A stretch of 64,000 nt of DNA from Climacium dendroides. Taxonomy: Eukaryota > Streptophyta > Bryopsida > Hypnales > Climaciaceae. Shown in pieces: positions 1 to 11,600 of the stretch. A program made the translations under genes and the position numbers. The notes under the pieces were generated by a model. The model searched no databases, was not told the origin of the DNA, and saw only the letters and a program-made list of their open reading frames with translations. Each line of letters starts with the position of its first letter. Position 1 is the first letter of the stretch. The DNA lies in assembly GCA_950106755.1 (NCBI GenBank), contig OX467087.1:9924047-9988046 (forward strand). The letters run 5' to 3'.

Positions 1-129
1 TTCATCCTTGATGAACATTTTACTTTCAACAAGTAGATATCCTATTTTAATTCATCATATCATTGTTTACCAATGTTGTAATGGAACTGTTATGCATCCT
101 TGATCAAAAGCCCCTTATAGTAAAACAAG

Positions 130-335
130 CACTATAAGAAACCTATGTTTTTTCATATTTAAATTGATGGAATTTTTTAGACATCCAATATAACAATCCA
201 TGTTTTTTTGTCAACAATGATGTCCAATGTAACATGAAGATGTTACATCGGACTTCATTGTTGGCATAAAAACATGGATTATTACATTGAATGTCCAAAA
301 ACATTTGTCAACTTAGACATGGATTTCTTATAGTG
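130..335. mobile_element. CACTA-type MITE, full-length hairpin
   Basis: The element starts CACTATAAGAAAC and ends with the inverse (TTTCTTATAGTG). It is flanked on both sides by the 3-bp direct repeat AAG (127-129 and 336-338), the target duplication length of CACTA (En/Spm) elements. The interior is also an inverted repeat: about 181-231 pairs with about 236-290 around a 4-bp loop (GAAG), so the whole 206 bp can fold into one hairpin. There is no coding capacity. Ends and target duplication are seen directly; the CACTA assignment follows from them. Confidence 0.8.
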
Positions 336-1034
336 AAGTTAGGAATACAAGTTGATATCATATGAGATAGCATGGTACGTTTAAGGAAATTTTTAATTTA
401 CCTTGTCCCCAAGTATTTTGGAAAGGATGATATCAACAATCTAAAGAGGGGAACACAATTGATAGTCATGCATTGTTATAGCTATTCTTTGTGGTAATGG
501 AATCATTTTTACGACTTGGCAAAAGAACTTTTGAGCTTGTTCCGTGAATCCTTCAACTATTTTTTATTATATTTGGAATTCACCTCCAATTAAATAGAAA
601 CTCCAATTTAAATCATCAAAAGCATTTTGGACTTAACATAAGGATGTTGGAATGTTTCTTTTTTTTTAATAAAAGGTAACTATATCTATAATCTTTTGAA
701 TAAACAATTGAACATGGTTTGTATTATTACATTGTCACTTGTAGGGAGTTACAAAGGATATTTTAGATTCTTTTTGTATGTATTTTTTGGACACTATAAA
801 TCTTCAAAATGATGAAAATAGGAATTTTAAAAAATTGGCCCTTACTCTCTAATGAATAAAAATTGTATATTTTGTAGATCTTGTTGCAATCATTCCACAA
901 ATCCGATCAAAGCCAATTGGCAAGGAAAATTCATGTGGACCTGACATCTTGAAAGATTAGAATCATGAAGATCAGTGATCAACCTACAACTTCCAAACAT
1001 TTTGTTGTATTAACCTTATATCACCATTATTAAC
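336..1034. other. AT-rich spacer, no gene seen
   Basis: AT-rich DNA without a long reading frame, tRNA-like fold or clear repeat structure. Confidence 0.6.
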
Positions 1035-1688
1035 TTAACCCCTAAATGCTTGAGGCACCAAAATTTGGTGCTGAAAATACTTTGAAGTTTAATAAAACTC
1101 AACCAAGTTGCTACTTATAATATATTATGTTTCTGAAAAATTATTTTTGAAGTCTCGTTTTAGCATCAAAAATCTAATTTTGAATATGATTGATTATGAT
1201 TTTTCTATTTAAGATTATGTGCAAGGGTGTCCATTGCAATCTTGGCTTTTTGTAGTGTTGAAAGCTCTTGGAAATGAGCCTCACATACACTACATCTTGG
1301 AGAAAAAATCACATTAGAAATTCATTTAAAAATATTGTAGAATAGATTTTGAGAAATCTCAAATTGATTGGGGTTATGCATATCAAGCCCTTTATCTTCA
1401 TATTTTTTTTGTGACCAACTTTTCAGATTTGACAGGCTCCAAGAGGATTGAAAGACTTCAAGTCACTATTGGAGTTTTAACACCCTTATGATCAAACATT
1501 ATAATCTTTCAATCCATAAGTGATATTGTTGCGTTTTCTTTTCCTATGTGACTTCTAACGTGTCTAGTTTGAATTTGTAAAGTTACAATTTAAATTTTTT
1601 TATAGAACTTATCAAAATGTTGGCTTTCTGTTCAATTTAGAGCAAATTTCTAGAAGCTCATAAAAGGCCTTAAGCATTTAGGAGTTAA
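1035..1688. mobile_element. TTAA-bounded non-autonomous DNA element, subfamily C
   Basis: The left end reads TTAA-CCCCTAAATGCTTGAGGC and the right end reads GCCTTAAGCATTTAGGAG-TTAA. These are inverted copies bounded by TTAA at 1035-1038 and 1685-1688. No longer direct repeat flanks the TTAA. The 654-bp body has no coding capacity. A short relative with the same ends and matching subterminal sequence lies at 58973-59153. The structure resembles piggyBac-type MITEs (TTAA target, CCC start); a TA-target mariner-like reading is the main alternative. Confidence 0.65.
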
Positions 1689-4600
1689 GTTTCACGCATT
1701 CAAACTATCCCTCTCTCTTCCCTAAAGTTGCAGTGGACATCAATCACAATTTAGCAGCTTTAACTCTTTGGTTTCCTAATAACCTCCTCCATTGCTTCAT
1801 AATCCTCACTTTGCAATTAAGATTACTTCATAGCCACTTTAATAAACAACTAAAGTAACAATATTTAATAATGGTGACTTGTTTGCAAAACCATCCCATC
1901 TAGATTCCTATCTTAAACGTGTCACCTTCATATATGAAACCCTATCTAGGTATACCTATTTTCAACACATTGAAAATTCATAATTTATTCATACAACATC
2001 CAAAAAATGCATTCTAAGAAAATCAATAATCTTCTATTGACTAACAACAAGATCAAACAAAAACTTTTACAATTCAATAATTGGAACAATGTTTAAATCC
2101 TTTTTTAAACTATATTAGAAGTTGTTACCTTCAAGCATCATTATTTTCTAATCACACAAAGTTGCCAACCACTATTTTTTATGCAAATGTTAACACCTAC
2201 TAGAAAAAAAATTATTTTCTAGGCATGTTTAATTTTGTGTAATCAACACATTAAGTAGGTCCACCTACGCAATTAAGCATTACGGATTCTTCATCCAATT
2301 TTTTTGTTCATTCAAGGAATCTTTATCTTCTCTTTCTTTTCCTACAGTTTTGGATAGGTGGTTTGTACTAGACAATATCCCTTGTTGTCCAAAAATGTGT
2401 CTTTCCCGATGTCTCTTCATTAGGTTCTGCTCTCCTTGTCAATACACTTGTTGAGCAATTCCTAACAACAAGGGCATTGTTCCATATTAATATTGAAAAT
2501 ATTGTATAATACTCTAGTGTGAATTAAAGGATTATATCTCCAATTCTCTCCTTGTTTCTCAATCTAGATTTATAGGCAATGAGTTTTGCTCTCAAGATGA
2601 CAAGTCTACATGAAAAAATACAAATGACATTAATTCAACATGGTCATTACAAGAGAATGGGGTTCATTATGAGTTCAAAGTGCTCATTTTGATTTTTAAG
2701 TGGTTATACAAATGTTTCCACATGGGTCAAACTTCATTAGTTTCATATATTAAAATATGCCTTTCAAAATCTAACTTCGTTTTGTTATTATTTGAATGTT
2801 AAATGATTTTTAAAATAATTTATTTATTAAAAATCATATTAATTGTAAAATACTTTTAAAAGTATGAATTTTTTTTAATAAAAAATGAAGATGATAGTGA
2901 TATACATCACGGTGTAATTGGTGCACTCCTTGAGCTCACATTGAGAAGAATTTGGTAAGAAAAGTTGAAAAGCAATGTATTCTAAGTTTTGAAAATGCTA
3001 CCTTCAAAGAATTACAAAAATTGAAATTTCAACAATTTGGAAAAAATGTAAATGGAATAAAAAGTAGATTATATATATTTTAAATTAAAATTAGAGACAT
3101 TTAAAATCAAAAACTATGTGAAATTTGGGTTTGATTTTTCAAAATGCCTCTTAGGCATGCTTGGTCTTTTTAACCTTAAAACAACATGCTAAGCCCCTCA
3201 AGGCTTGGTTTCAAGTAAATCTTTTGACAAAAAGTGGCCTTTAGAATTTTTTGGAATGTTTTACTATTGCACCTTCTTCAATAATAAATAAGGCTTGCCA
3301 AGCACCACTTTTAGGTTGCAAAGTCAAAAGCATTGTACAATTTTATATGCCTTGACTCTACAAACATTAGATAGTGACAAAACCATGTCCCCTCCTTCAA
3401 GGAGATTTTTGATTGCATTTTGGATTGGTTGCTAGGCCACCAAATATTGTTTAAGGATAAAGGGTTAAAAGACATATCCAAAATGCATCTAATCCACTTT
3501 GCTTCATATTTTTCAAAGTCTTGTTGAATTAATTATGAACTCTTGAACTTTGAAAGGAAGGACCTCCAAAAAAAATTTATTCTAATTTTCCAAAAGTTGG
3601 TTTACTTCAGTACATTGAAACCTCCAATATGTAGTATCCTTGTGTTAAAGGATGCTTTGAAGGCAATATTAGAATCTCTTAGAAAGGTGTTACAAATGTT
3701 TTTAGAGACGGAATAGTTTAGAGCATCATTCAACAATTTTTCTTTTGGACAAATACAAAAACTTATTATTTGTTGCAAGTTTTCAAAAGTTGGAAAATCT
3801 GAATTTTTATTTAGAATCAAGTCCTCCATGTGTGAAGAAGTCTTGAATGCAAAATCAACCACTCTAAAAATGTGGGCAATTTTTATTGCCAAATACACAA
3901 GGTGCAAAAAAAAAATCTCTCGATTCTGTAGAATACTGAAGTAGCACTTTTTTAAACATTGCCTAATTTTAGCACACTACATGCACCTCACTCCAAATAA
4001 ATTCATTTCAATAACCATTAGAAGATGGAGCTCATGACTTTGTAATCAAACTTCAAAATCCACCACTTCATATCCTCTATTTGATTACTATTTATTAGTA
4101 ACATTTTGTAGTTTTATTATTCAAAGATAAAATGACATGTCTAATATATATACTGTAAAAAATTTAGATGTTTTTGCTCGTGTTTTTGTGACATTTCATA
4201 TTACTATAAATTTTTGAAAAAAAGAGAAGAAAATTTATATCCAATACAAACATGCTTAAAGAGACTAGAAATTTTATAACATAAGTATATTATAGTATAA
4301 AGAATTTTTTGATCTCTATATTTAGAAATTTGGTTGTAGATCATTGATTTTAAACTTCACTAAAATGCTCATTTCGACATCATTTTCAAGCAAAGTGAAA
4401 ACTAGACTTCAAAGGTTTCATTTTGTTAGCTTTGTTCAAAAGCAAAGAAACTTAGAGCAAATGTCAAAATCAAATATTAATAGAGAAGATTTAAAGTATT
4501 GAAATGTAGTATGTAGATATATTATTTTATTTATAAAAAAACTTGTATAAAATTATATATGCCAAATTTTTAATATAGAAATTATATTTTTGGTGAATTT

Positions 4601-5914
4601 TGAATTTAAATCATTAAAATTTATTTGGGATAATTTTATAAATAGCTTTGAAATTTTGACCATATAGAAAACTTCTACTTTTGATTTATAGTATTGTCTC
4701 CTTTGAACAAACTTCGAAAGAAGTTATGTATCTTATATTATATAAGACATTTGTAATTTGTCCAAAACCTTGGGCCTTTGAGACTAAACTCAATAATTGG
4801 GTCCCTAGCTTCACCTCTTACATATTGTAGTGCTCTTTTACTATTGAAAACCACTAAAACTTAAAACTTAGTTGAAGCCTCCATTTATATCCATGATGGG
4901 CACTTAAATTTCTATACTCAACTTTGTGTTTTTTATATGCATTTCCAAAGTTAGAACTGATGTAATGAAATATATTTCACTTTATTTTTCATGTGACTTT
5001 CAAAGTTGGATAAACTCAACATCAACTTCTAATCTTGGTATCTCATCTTTTTTACCTTCAATACTTGAATTCATTAAAAAAATTGAGTTTCTAAAAGGGA
5101 CCATTGGAATAATATGGTGGAATGCATTCCATTAATATTAATTACACTTCTTTATAGGAGATGAAGGAAAAATACAGCACGAGTCTTTAAGTTGGACTTT
5201 AAGGATATTTCTACTCAATCCTTTTTAATTTGATTATCTTTTCAATGACATTCTAGAATACCTTACACTCTTATATAAGTGTCTCATGTTCATGCGATTT
5301 AACCTTTAGTATTACTGCCTCTAAAGTAATTAGATTAACAAGATTAAAACAATTCTAATTGGGCTATTTTAAAATGACGGTTATAATTATGCCAATATAA
5401 AAGGAGCTCCAACAAGCCTACTATGCCCCCTTAACCTTTCCGGCCTCCATTTTATCTTCACCACTTTGGAAATGTTTGACAAGCCTACAATACTTCAAAA
5501 ATGAGATTCTTTGACTATGAACTTCCATGACTTTACCTTGTCCACACTCATGCCAAAAGGTCATAGGATTCTATGTTCAATAAAGTTTAGAATTTGGTGA
5601 AGTTGCCTTACATTGAAATGGCTTCAACTAGCCAAGGGACAATGACACCAAAAAGCATGTGACCTAGCCTATGCAAGACTAGTACCAAGTCAATGGTGTA
5701 GATTGAGGCTACTTTTAGAATGTAATGTTCCTTAAAGGCATAGACATGAATTTCTAATTAATCTCAGATTGCAAATCCATGCATACAAATATAGTAATTA
5801 ATTGAACAATTCTAAACAAATAAAACATCCATAATTGATTTGTGTGGATATAAAATTGTCTACTAATACTATGGTATAAAAAGCACCTCTTTACTCTCCA
5901 CCAATTGTTAGCAA
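1689..5914. other. AT-rich spacer, no gene seen
   Basis: About 4.2 kb of AT-rich DNA. The longest frame (3602-3907, minus, 101 codons) has no recognisable motif, no splice context and a composition like its surroundings, so it is not called. No RNA gene was seen. Confidence 0.6.
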
Positions 5915-6827
5915 TTAACCCCTAAAGTTCCTTGACTATGTTTTCACCCAAAAGGCTCCAAAATTGTCATTTCTAGTACAAGTACCAAATTTAGAAAAAA
6001 TCAATATTTGTGGACAAATGTAACCTTAGGATCTTGTAGTAATCTTGTTTGAAGAGATGTGGAAAAAATTTCAAAAAATTATAGTGTGTGGATTGCAAGA
6101 TATTAGCATTTGAAATGACACAAATCCCTTTCTTGACTTTGAGAAAACTTGGGCAGTTGCACTTCACAAGGTCACATTTGTATGTAAAAATGTCCAAAAT
6201 TGTGGTACTTCTTTGAATTCATTATTCAAGTCAAGTTAGATATATTCTTTAAAAATTTCAGATCATTTGGAATTGTACAACATATAGGAAAAAAATAATA
6301 AATAGAAAGAAGTAGAAAATGATTCAAAATACTAAATTGTTAAGAATTTAGTTATGGACTTGAAAAATGTCAATCCCAATGGTTTTAATGTTGTAATAAA
6401 AAATCTACATCCTATGCTTTTTTTTTAAATATTAAAAATTGAATTAAATAAATAACTTCAAAGTTTATTTTAGAGTTGAGATTCTATAAGTGCCCACAAA
6501 CTAAAACCCCTCATGTCTTTCATCTCATTAATCTAAATTGGAATTATTCAAACCTTTCTAGGTATATATAAATATATAAAATCAATTTCAAATTTTTACT
6601 TCTACAAGAAGTGACTTTTTCCTGATCTACTTGGACTATCCCAGATGAAAAAGAAACTACATTTCATACAATGATTTTTTAACCATATAATCAAAAGTTG
6701 TGAAAATTGTTGGGCTTCAGAGCTACTCCTCAACCACATATTGTGTGAAAATTTCAAAGTAAAAAAATTCTACTTGTAGTGAGTTGTCCAAAATGTATAG
6801 GTTGCCAGCTTGGTCCTTCAAGGATTA
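5915..6827. mobile_element. TTAA-bounded non-autonomous DNA element, subfamily A
   Basis: Begins TTAA-CCCCTAAAGTTCCTTG and ends GGTCCTTCAAGGA-TTAA (TTAA at 5915-5918 and 6824-6827). Its body is clearly homologous to 22467-22985 and 55899-56908. All three share GACTA(T/A)GTTTT near the left end, a CCAAAATTGTCATTT-like block and an AATCCCAATGGTT-like block further in. No transposase frame is present (913 bp). The short frame at 5991-6197 lies within the repeat and is not a gene. Confidence 0.7.
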
Positions 6828-8399
6828 ATAACTTGACACTCTTGTAGTCACTATAGAAACCTCATTGAAACCTCATTTATAGAAACCTCATTGAAATCTC
6901 ATTTGTTGTTGGACCTTTTTCAAATACAAGACAAGTACCATCCAAGTATCTAAGGGAAGTTTTATCTTGTTCTCCCTTACAATAGGATCTTGGGGGAAGA
7001 GTGTGAAATTGTTTTTTGCAATGTTATGTAGGGTAGGAGATACTTTGGAGCCATGGATTTCATTTTCAATTTTTTAAAGTACTATGTTGATTTATCCTAG
7101 AAGTGAGGGTGCAAAATTAGTGTCATCTACAAATTAATATTGATAAAATATTAAAAAATCACTACAATTGAACATAAAATGATATTTAGGAGTTGAATCC
7201 CCATGTGGCAATGTCTTAATATTTTGAATTTTTTTGATTCTTGATAATTTCATTGATCTATAGTTGAAAATATGGAGCATTCACTTCTCCAAAATGCCAT
7301 AGAATAAAAGATTGCCACAAATATACTCCTTTCTTGCATGTGATTTCTCTTTGTTTAAGTTTTATAAAGGCTATGATATTTAGGAGTTAAATCCTAATTA
7401 AATCTAGTGTTTGAGAAGATTTTTAAAACAAATCAACCAAAATTTCAAGTTCTCACAAAATTATTCACAAATATGCTCGAGTTACTTATTTATTTATTTA
7501 TAGTAGTAAATTTTTGATATTGTAAATCAATAATTTGTCTAAGAACATTTGCACCCTATTGCTTCGGATAGGGCGGCTTGGACAAATTATTGCAAGCTTG
7601 GAGGTCTAGGAGAGCCCCATCTTAGCCCTTCCAAAGTTCAAATCTAATGCAAGCTTTTCAAATGAAACTTTGGCCACAAGGGCCTTGCTATTGAACCTGC
7701 AAATATATTTCTAAGAGTGATTTAGGCCAAAGGAGATTGTTCCAATTGGGGAATTGGTTGGTATTACATACCTCCTAGAGGCCCAATTCAATGCGCGAGG
7801 TGGAACAAATGGGAAGCAAACCTTTAAGTATTGCCTTGGCTAGGCCCTTGAAAATTTATATTGTGGGCTACTTTTATAATGTGCAGGTATGGATGTTCTA
7901 ATTTTATTGTTTTAAAATCAACCATTTGAGAAAATGAATTAATTTTTCTATACCTAATATAAATTGTTTACTAATTGTTGGTTCCCTTTGCATTGTGATT
8001 GAATATAATATGAGGGAACATTGAAGTTAATTTCATAAGATGTCAAAGTGGTCATTTGAAGTGCATCTTGCATTTGTCTTCCTCTAGCCAAGGATAAATG
8101 TAAAAAGTTACATCTATTTTTGTGGTTGCTTAGTGCCCTACATTCTTCAACTCTTCTAGCTAATTTGTGACCACTAAATCCACATTGGAATTCAATTTTA
8201 CCATGGGTGAAAAAAAATTTCCTATTTCAAGAAGTAAAAAATAAAAATTCACATGTTTTCCCCAGAAGTAAAAACGCAGACTTCGACTGATCACTTTAAT
8301 GTCCTGCATTAATTTCTAATAACACCAAGCTAGCAAATCCAAGGGTAAGTAACTTTCAATTAATAGTCCATGAAGGGACTCCTTATTAGGTCAGAGCCT
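6828..8399. other. AT-rich spacer upstream of HEN2
   Basis: No gene or RNA seen. Two short stretches (about 7190 and 7380) share GATATTTAGGAGTT, possibly worn ends of TTAA-type elements, but partner ends were not found. Confidence 0.5.
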
Positions 8400-8665
8400 T
8401 CCCTCCGAGAACGAACTGCATCCCTCATTCTTGACCTGCAGCGAAGAAACTCTAAAACCCTAATCTGACGTCAATGCGTTTCAAGCATTTTCTTCCCAGC
8501 CGCGCTCTACTTTGCACACGTTCGGCGGTTCAGGAATTGTAGCAGGGTAGCGTTATTGCTGTGATTTGCGGTGTTACAGGCTGACGGAGGCTCTTGAGGA
8601 TTTTGAGTTGAATGTGGCATGGTTGGTTGCGAACGTTTTAATTAGGACTTCCAGGGATTTCTCCA
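8400..8665 (+). promoter_or_regulatory. HEN2 promoter / 5' leader
   Basis: Base composition changes sharply from AT-rich spacer to mixed, GC-richer DNA. A telo-box-like AAAACCCTAA lies at 8454-8463, a motif common in leaders of plant genes for RNA metabolism and translation. No convincing TATA box is visible. The start codon is taken at 8666 because it opens the frame that runs to the first splice donor and begins a typical charged HEN2 N-terminus. Confidence 0.5.
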
Positions 8666-11600
8666 ATGGCGGGCGCAGTAGGGAATGAGAATGATACTGT
8701 GAAACGGAAAAGTCCGGAGCCTGTGAGCAACGGTGGAGTTCCAGCAGCAGCGGACGAAGAAGCGCCCGAGGCCAAACGGCGAAGTATTGCGCGCTCGTGT
8801 GTTCATGAGGTTGCTCTCCCTCCAGGTTAGCTCACTTAAGCACGTTCAGTGTTCCATTAGTCTTTTTTCTTCTCTTTTTTTACTCCTCCGCACCAGGATT
8901 TTGCAAATCGAGCGAATTTAGGGATTCACAGAGTGTCTTCTTTGAAGTTGAGCTATCGTTATGAGAGAGATTTCTAATGGAGCTAGGGAAACCGTGACGT
9001 CCTCCAGGAGGACGTCCTCCTTATCGACGAGTTTCACTTTTTAGGGTACCGTGGTTCATTGCTACTCCTTAACACAGAGGACTTGGGCGTGTCGGTTTAA
9101 GGTGCCAAAGTGAACTTCTGTCTATATTCCTTATCCGGTTGCTTCACCTTGGCAGTGATATCATACTTTTTAATAGAATCTATGTGCTTCTGCTGCATCT
9201 CTTCTTTCTTGCGAATAGGGCTAGCTTAGTACATGGAGGGTTGAAGCCGAGCAGTCTTTATAAATTTACGAGAGATATCCCGAATGGACCCATGGAAATC
9301 CTTCAAGTCTTGCTCGAGGAAGTTTAGTTTCTCGACTACTGTGGATATCGTCACTACTTAATACAGAGGATACGTAGATGTCGGGTTTTAAGTTCCGAAT
9401 GTAAACTTCTACCTTGTCCAGCTACTTCATCTTGGCAAGAATGGTTTAGGGTATTTGACTAGCACCTGTCACCTCTTTTCAACCTATTTCAGTCTACTTA
9501 ATAGCATCAGTTTCTTCTTTTAGAGATTGCTGTCAGCCTGTGCCTTGAGGTTTTACTCGGGTATTTTGTGTTTCCTTCGGTTGAGTTGTCGAATAACTGA
9601 TGATTTGCACGGATCGATCTTTGAATTTACACCTTTTGTTATCGCCGCGGTTTCTAGTTTTTGCTGTAATGTGTAGCAAGGATATATGGCAGGTCACCAG
9701 TTTCTTTTTGGTCTTAAAGGTTTTTATCTATCGACAGAGTGCATGATCAGAAGTATAAGACTGTTCTCTTCTTATCTGCAATATTGTAAAACCTGTCGGG
9801 AATTTTTGTGCACCGATACAAATATCCAGTGTGTCAGAACCTGGACTTAATGGTTAAACTACGTGTCTGGACATAGTGAGAAATTACGTGTCTGGGACAA
9901 TATATGCTCGTGCAGCATTCGTGTGAACTGTCTCAATGGCATTGAATGGATTGACACTGGGTTTGAGATGGACTTGCCGTGTTTATGTTAGCTGTTTCAA
10001 AAAGTGTAGTCGCTGTTTATTGTCTTGATTGTCTGATTGAATAGCGGATTGTAATAGCTCTGGGGGGGGAACTGCGCATGTGCAGTGTCAGGCTGGTGTC
10101 TGAAAGCATGCTGGAGGCCTACAGCTGACCTCTTGACGGCTGCATTCATTCCACCGTGGCACATGGAACTGGTATAACCATGTGTCAACTTTTGATATTC
10201 TTCACTTTGGAATCTTGATTTTCTACAGTGTCTCACGGTTTCATCTGGTCTGAGATTAGGTTGGGAAGAAGTTGAACAGTATTGGTGTTTTCTGAACTCA
10301 TATAGTAACAAGATCATCAATACTGCCCCAACTTAGACCAGCTGGTGTAGTATTGAGTTCAATTAGTTGGATAATGGCGGGCTGTTTGGCGAAAGAATTG
10401 AGGCAGCCTGTTGTCCTTTTTGTAATGGAGTTGTGTGTATAGAATTCTGCGTTTCCATGGCTCACATTTTTGTGCAAGTACAGCATTTCCCGACCCTTTC
10501 CAATTCTAGTCAGGCCAATCTGCTACTGTATGAGGAAGAGAATCTTATGGTTGGTTTTACTCTCCTCTTTAAACCATTTAATTTTCAAACCCGAAGACTG
10601 TAGATTCATAACGAATCTGACTATTTGGGATCGTTTGGTTTTGGCCTATTTCAGGGTTTACGCTTTGTAAAGATGAGGCAATCCACGGCACAATCGACAG
10701 TCCTATCTACACAGGCCCTAGAGCAAAGACATATCCTTTCACTCTTGACCCGTTTCAGGAGATCTCAGTTGCTTGTCTTGAACGAGACGAATCAGTGCTG
10801 GTGTCAGCCCATACTTCTGCAGGAAAGACAGCAGTTGCCGAGTATGCCATTGCAATGGCCTTCCGTGACAAGCAAAGAGTCATATATACTTCTCCGTTGA
10901 AGGCTCTGAGCAACCAGAAGTTTAGGGAGTTGAGCGAGGAATTTACCGATGTAGGTTTAATGACAGGAGATGTTACAATTTCACCAAATGCTTCTTGCAT
11001 TGTAATGACGACAGAAATTCTGCGTGGAATGCTTTACAAAGGCTCAGAAGTGTTGAGAGAAGTTGCATGGGTTATTTTTGATGAGATTCATTATATGCGT
11101 GATCGGGAGAGGGGGGTCGTTTGGGAAGAGAGCATAATTTTCCTTCCTCCTCAAATCAAGATGGTGTTCCTCTCAGCCACGATGTCCAATGCTACAGAGT
11201 TTGCTGAATGGATATGTTACTTGCACAAACAGCCATGTCACGTAGTATACACGGACTTTCGTCCTACGCCGTTGCAGCACTATGCTTTTCCTATGGGCGG
11301 TTCAGGTCTCTATCTTGTAGTAGATGAGAAAGGGGATTTCAAGGAGGAAAGTTTTAACAAATTAAAGGCTACCTTTGAGAAGAAAGATGTTGGCGGAAAT
11401 GAAATAGACTCCCCTAGTACACGCGGGGGCCGTGGAGGACGAGGAGCTCGTGGGCGCGGAGGTGGTGGAAGAGGTGGTAGAGGGGGAGATAAAGGAACTG
11501 GCTCAGGCAACGACATTTACAAAATTGTCAAGGTATCATGGCTTGTCTAGTTTTTGTTATAAGTTTTTTCATGAATGGAACTATCAATGCGTCGGGATAT

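Noticed and set aside
3602..3907. 101-codon minus-strand frame in AT-rich spacer
   Set aside because: No domain, no promoter or splice context, composition equal to surroundings; probably chance.
11310..11516. Pro-rich minus-strand frame over HEN2 exon 2
   Set aside because: It is the antisense of the RGG tract.
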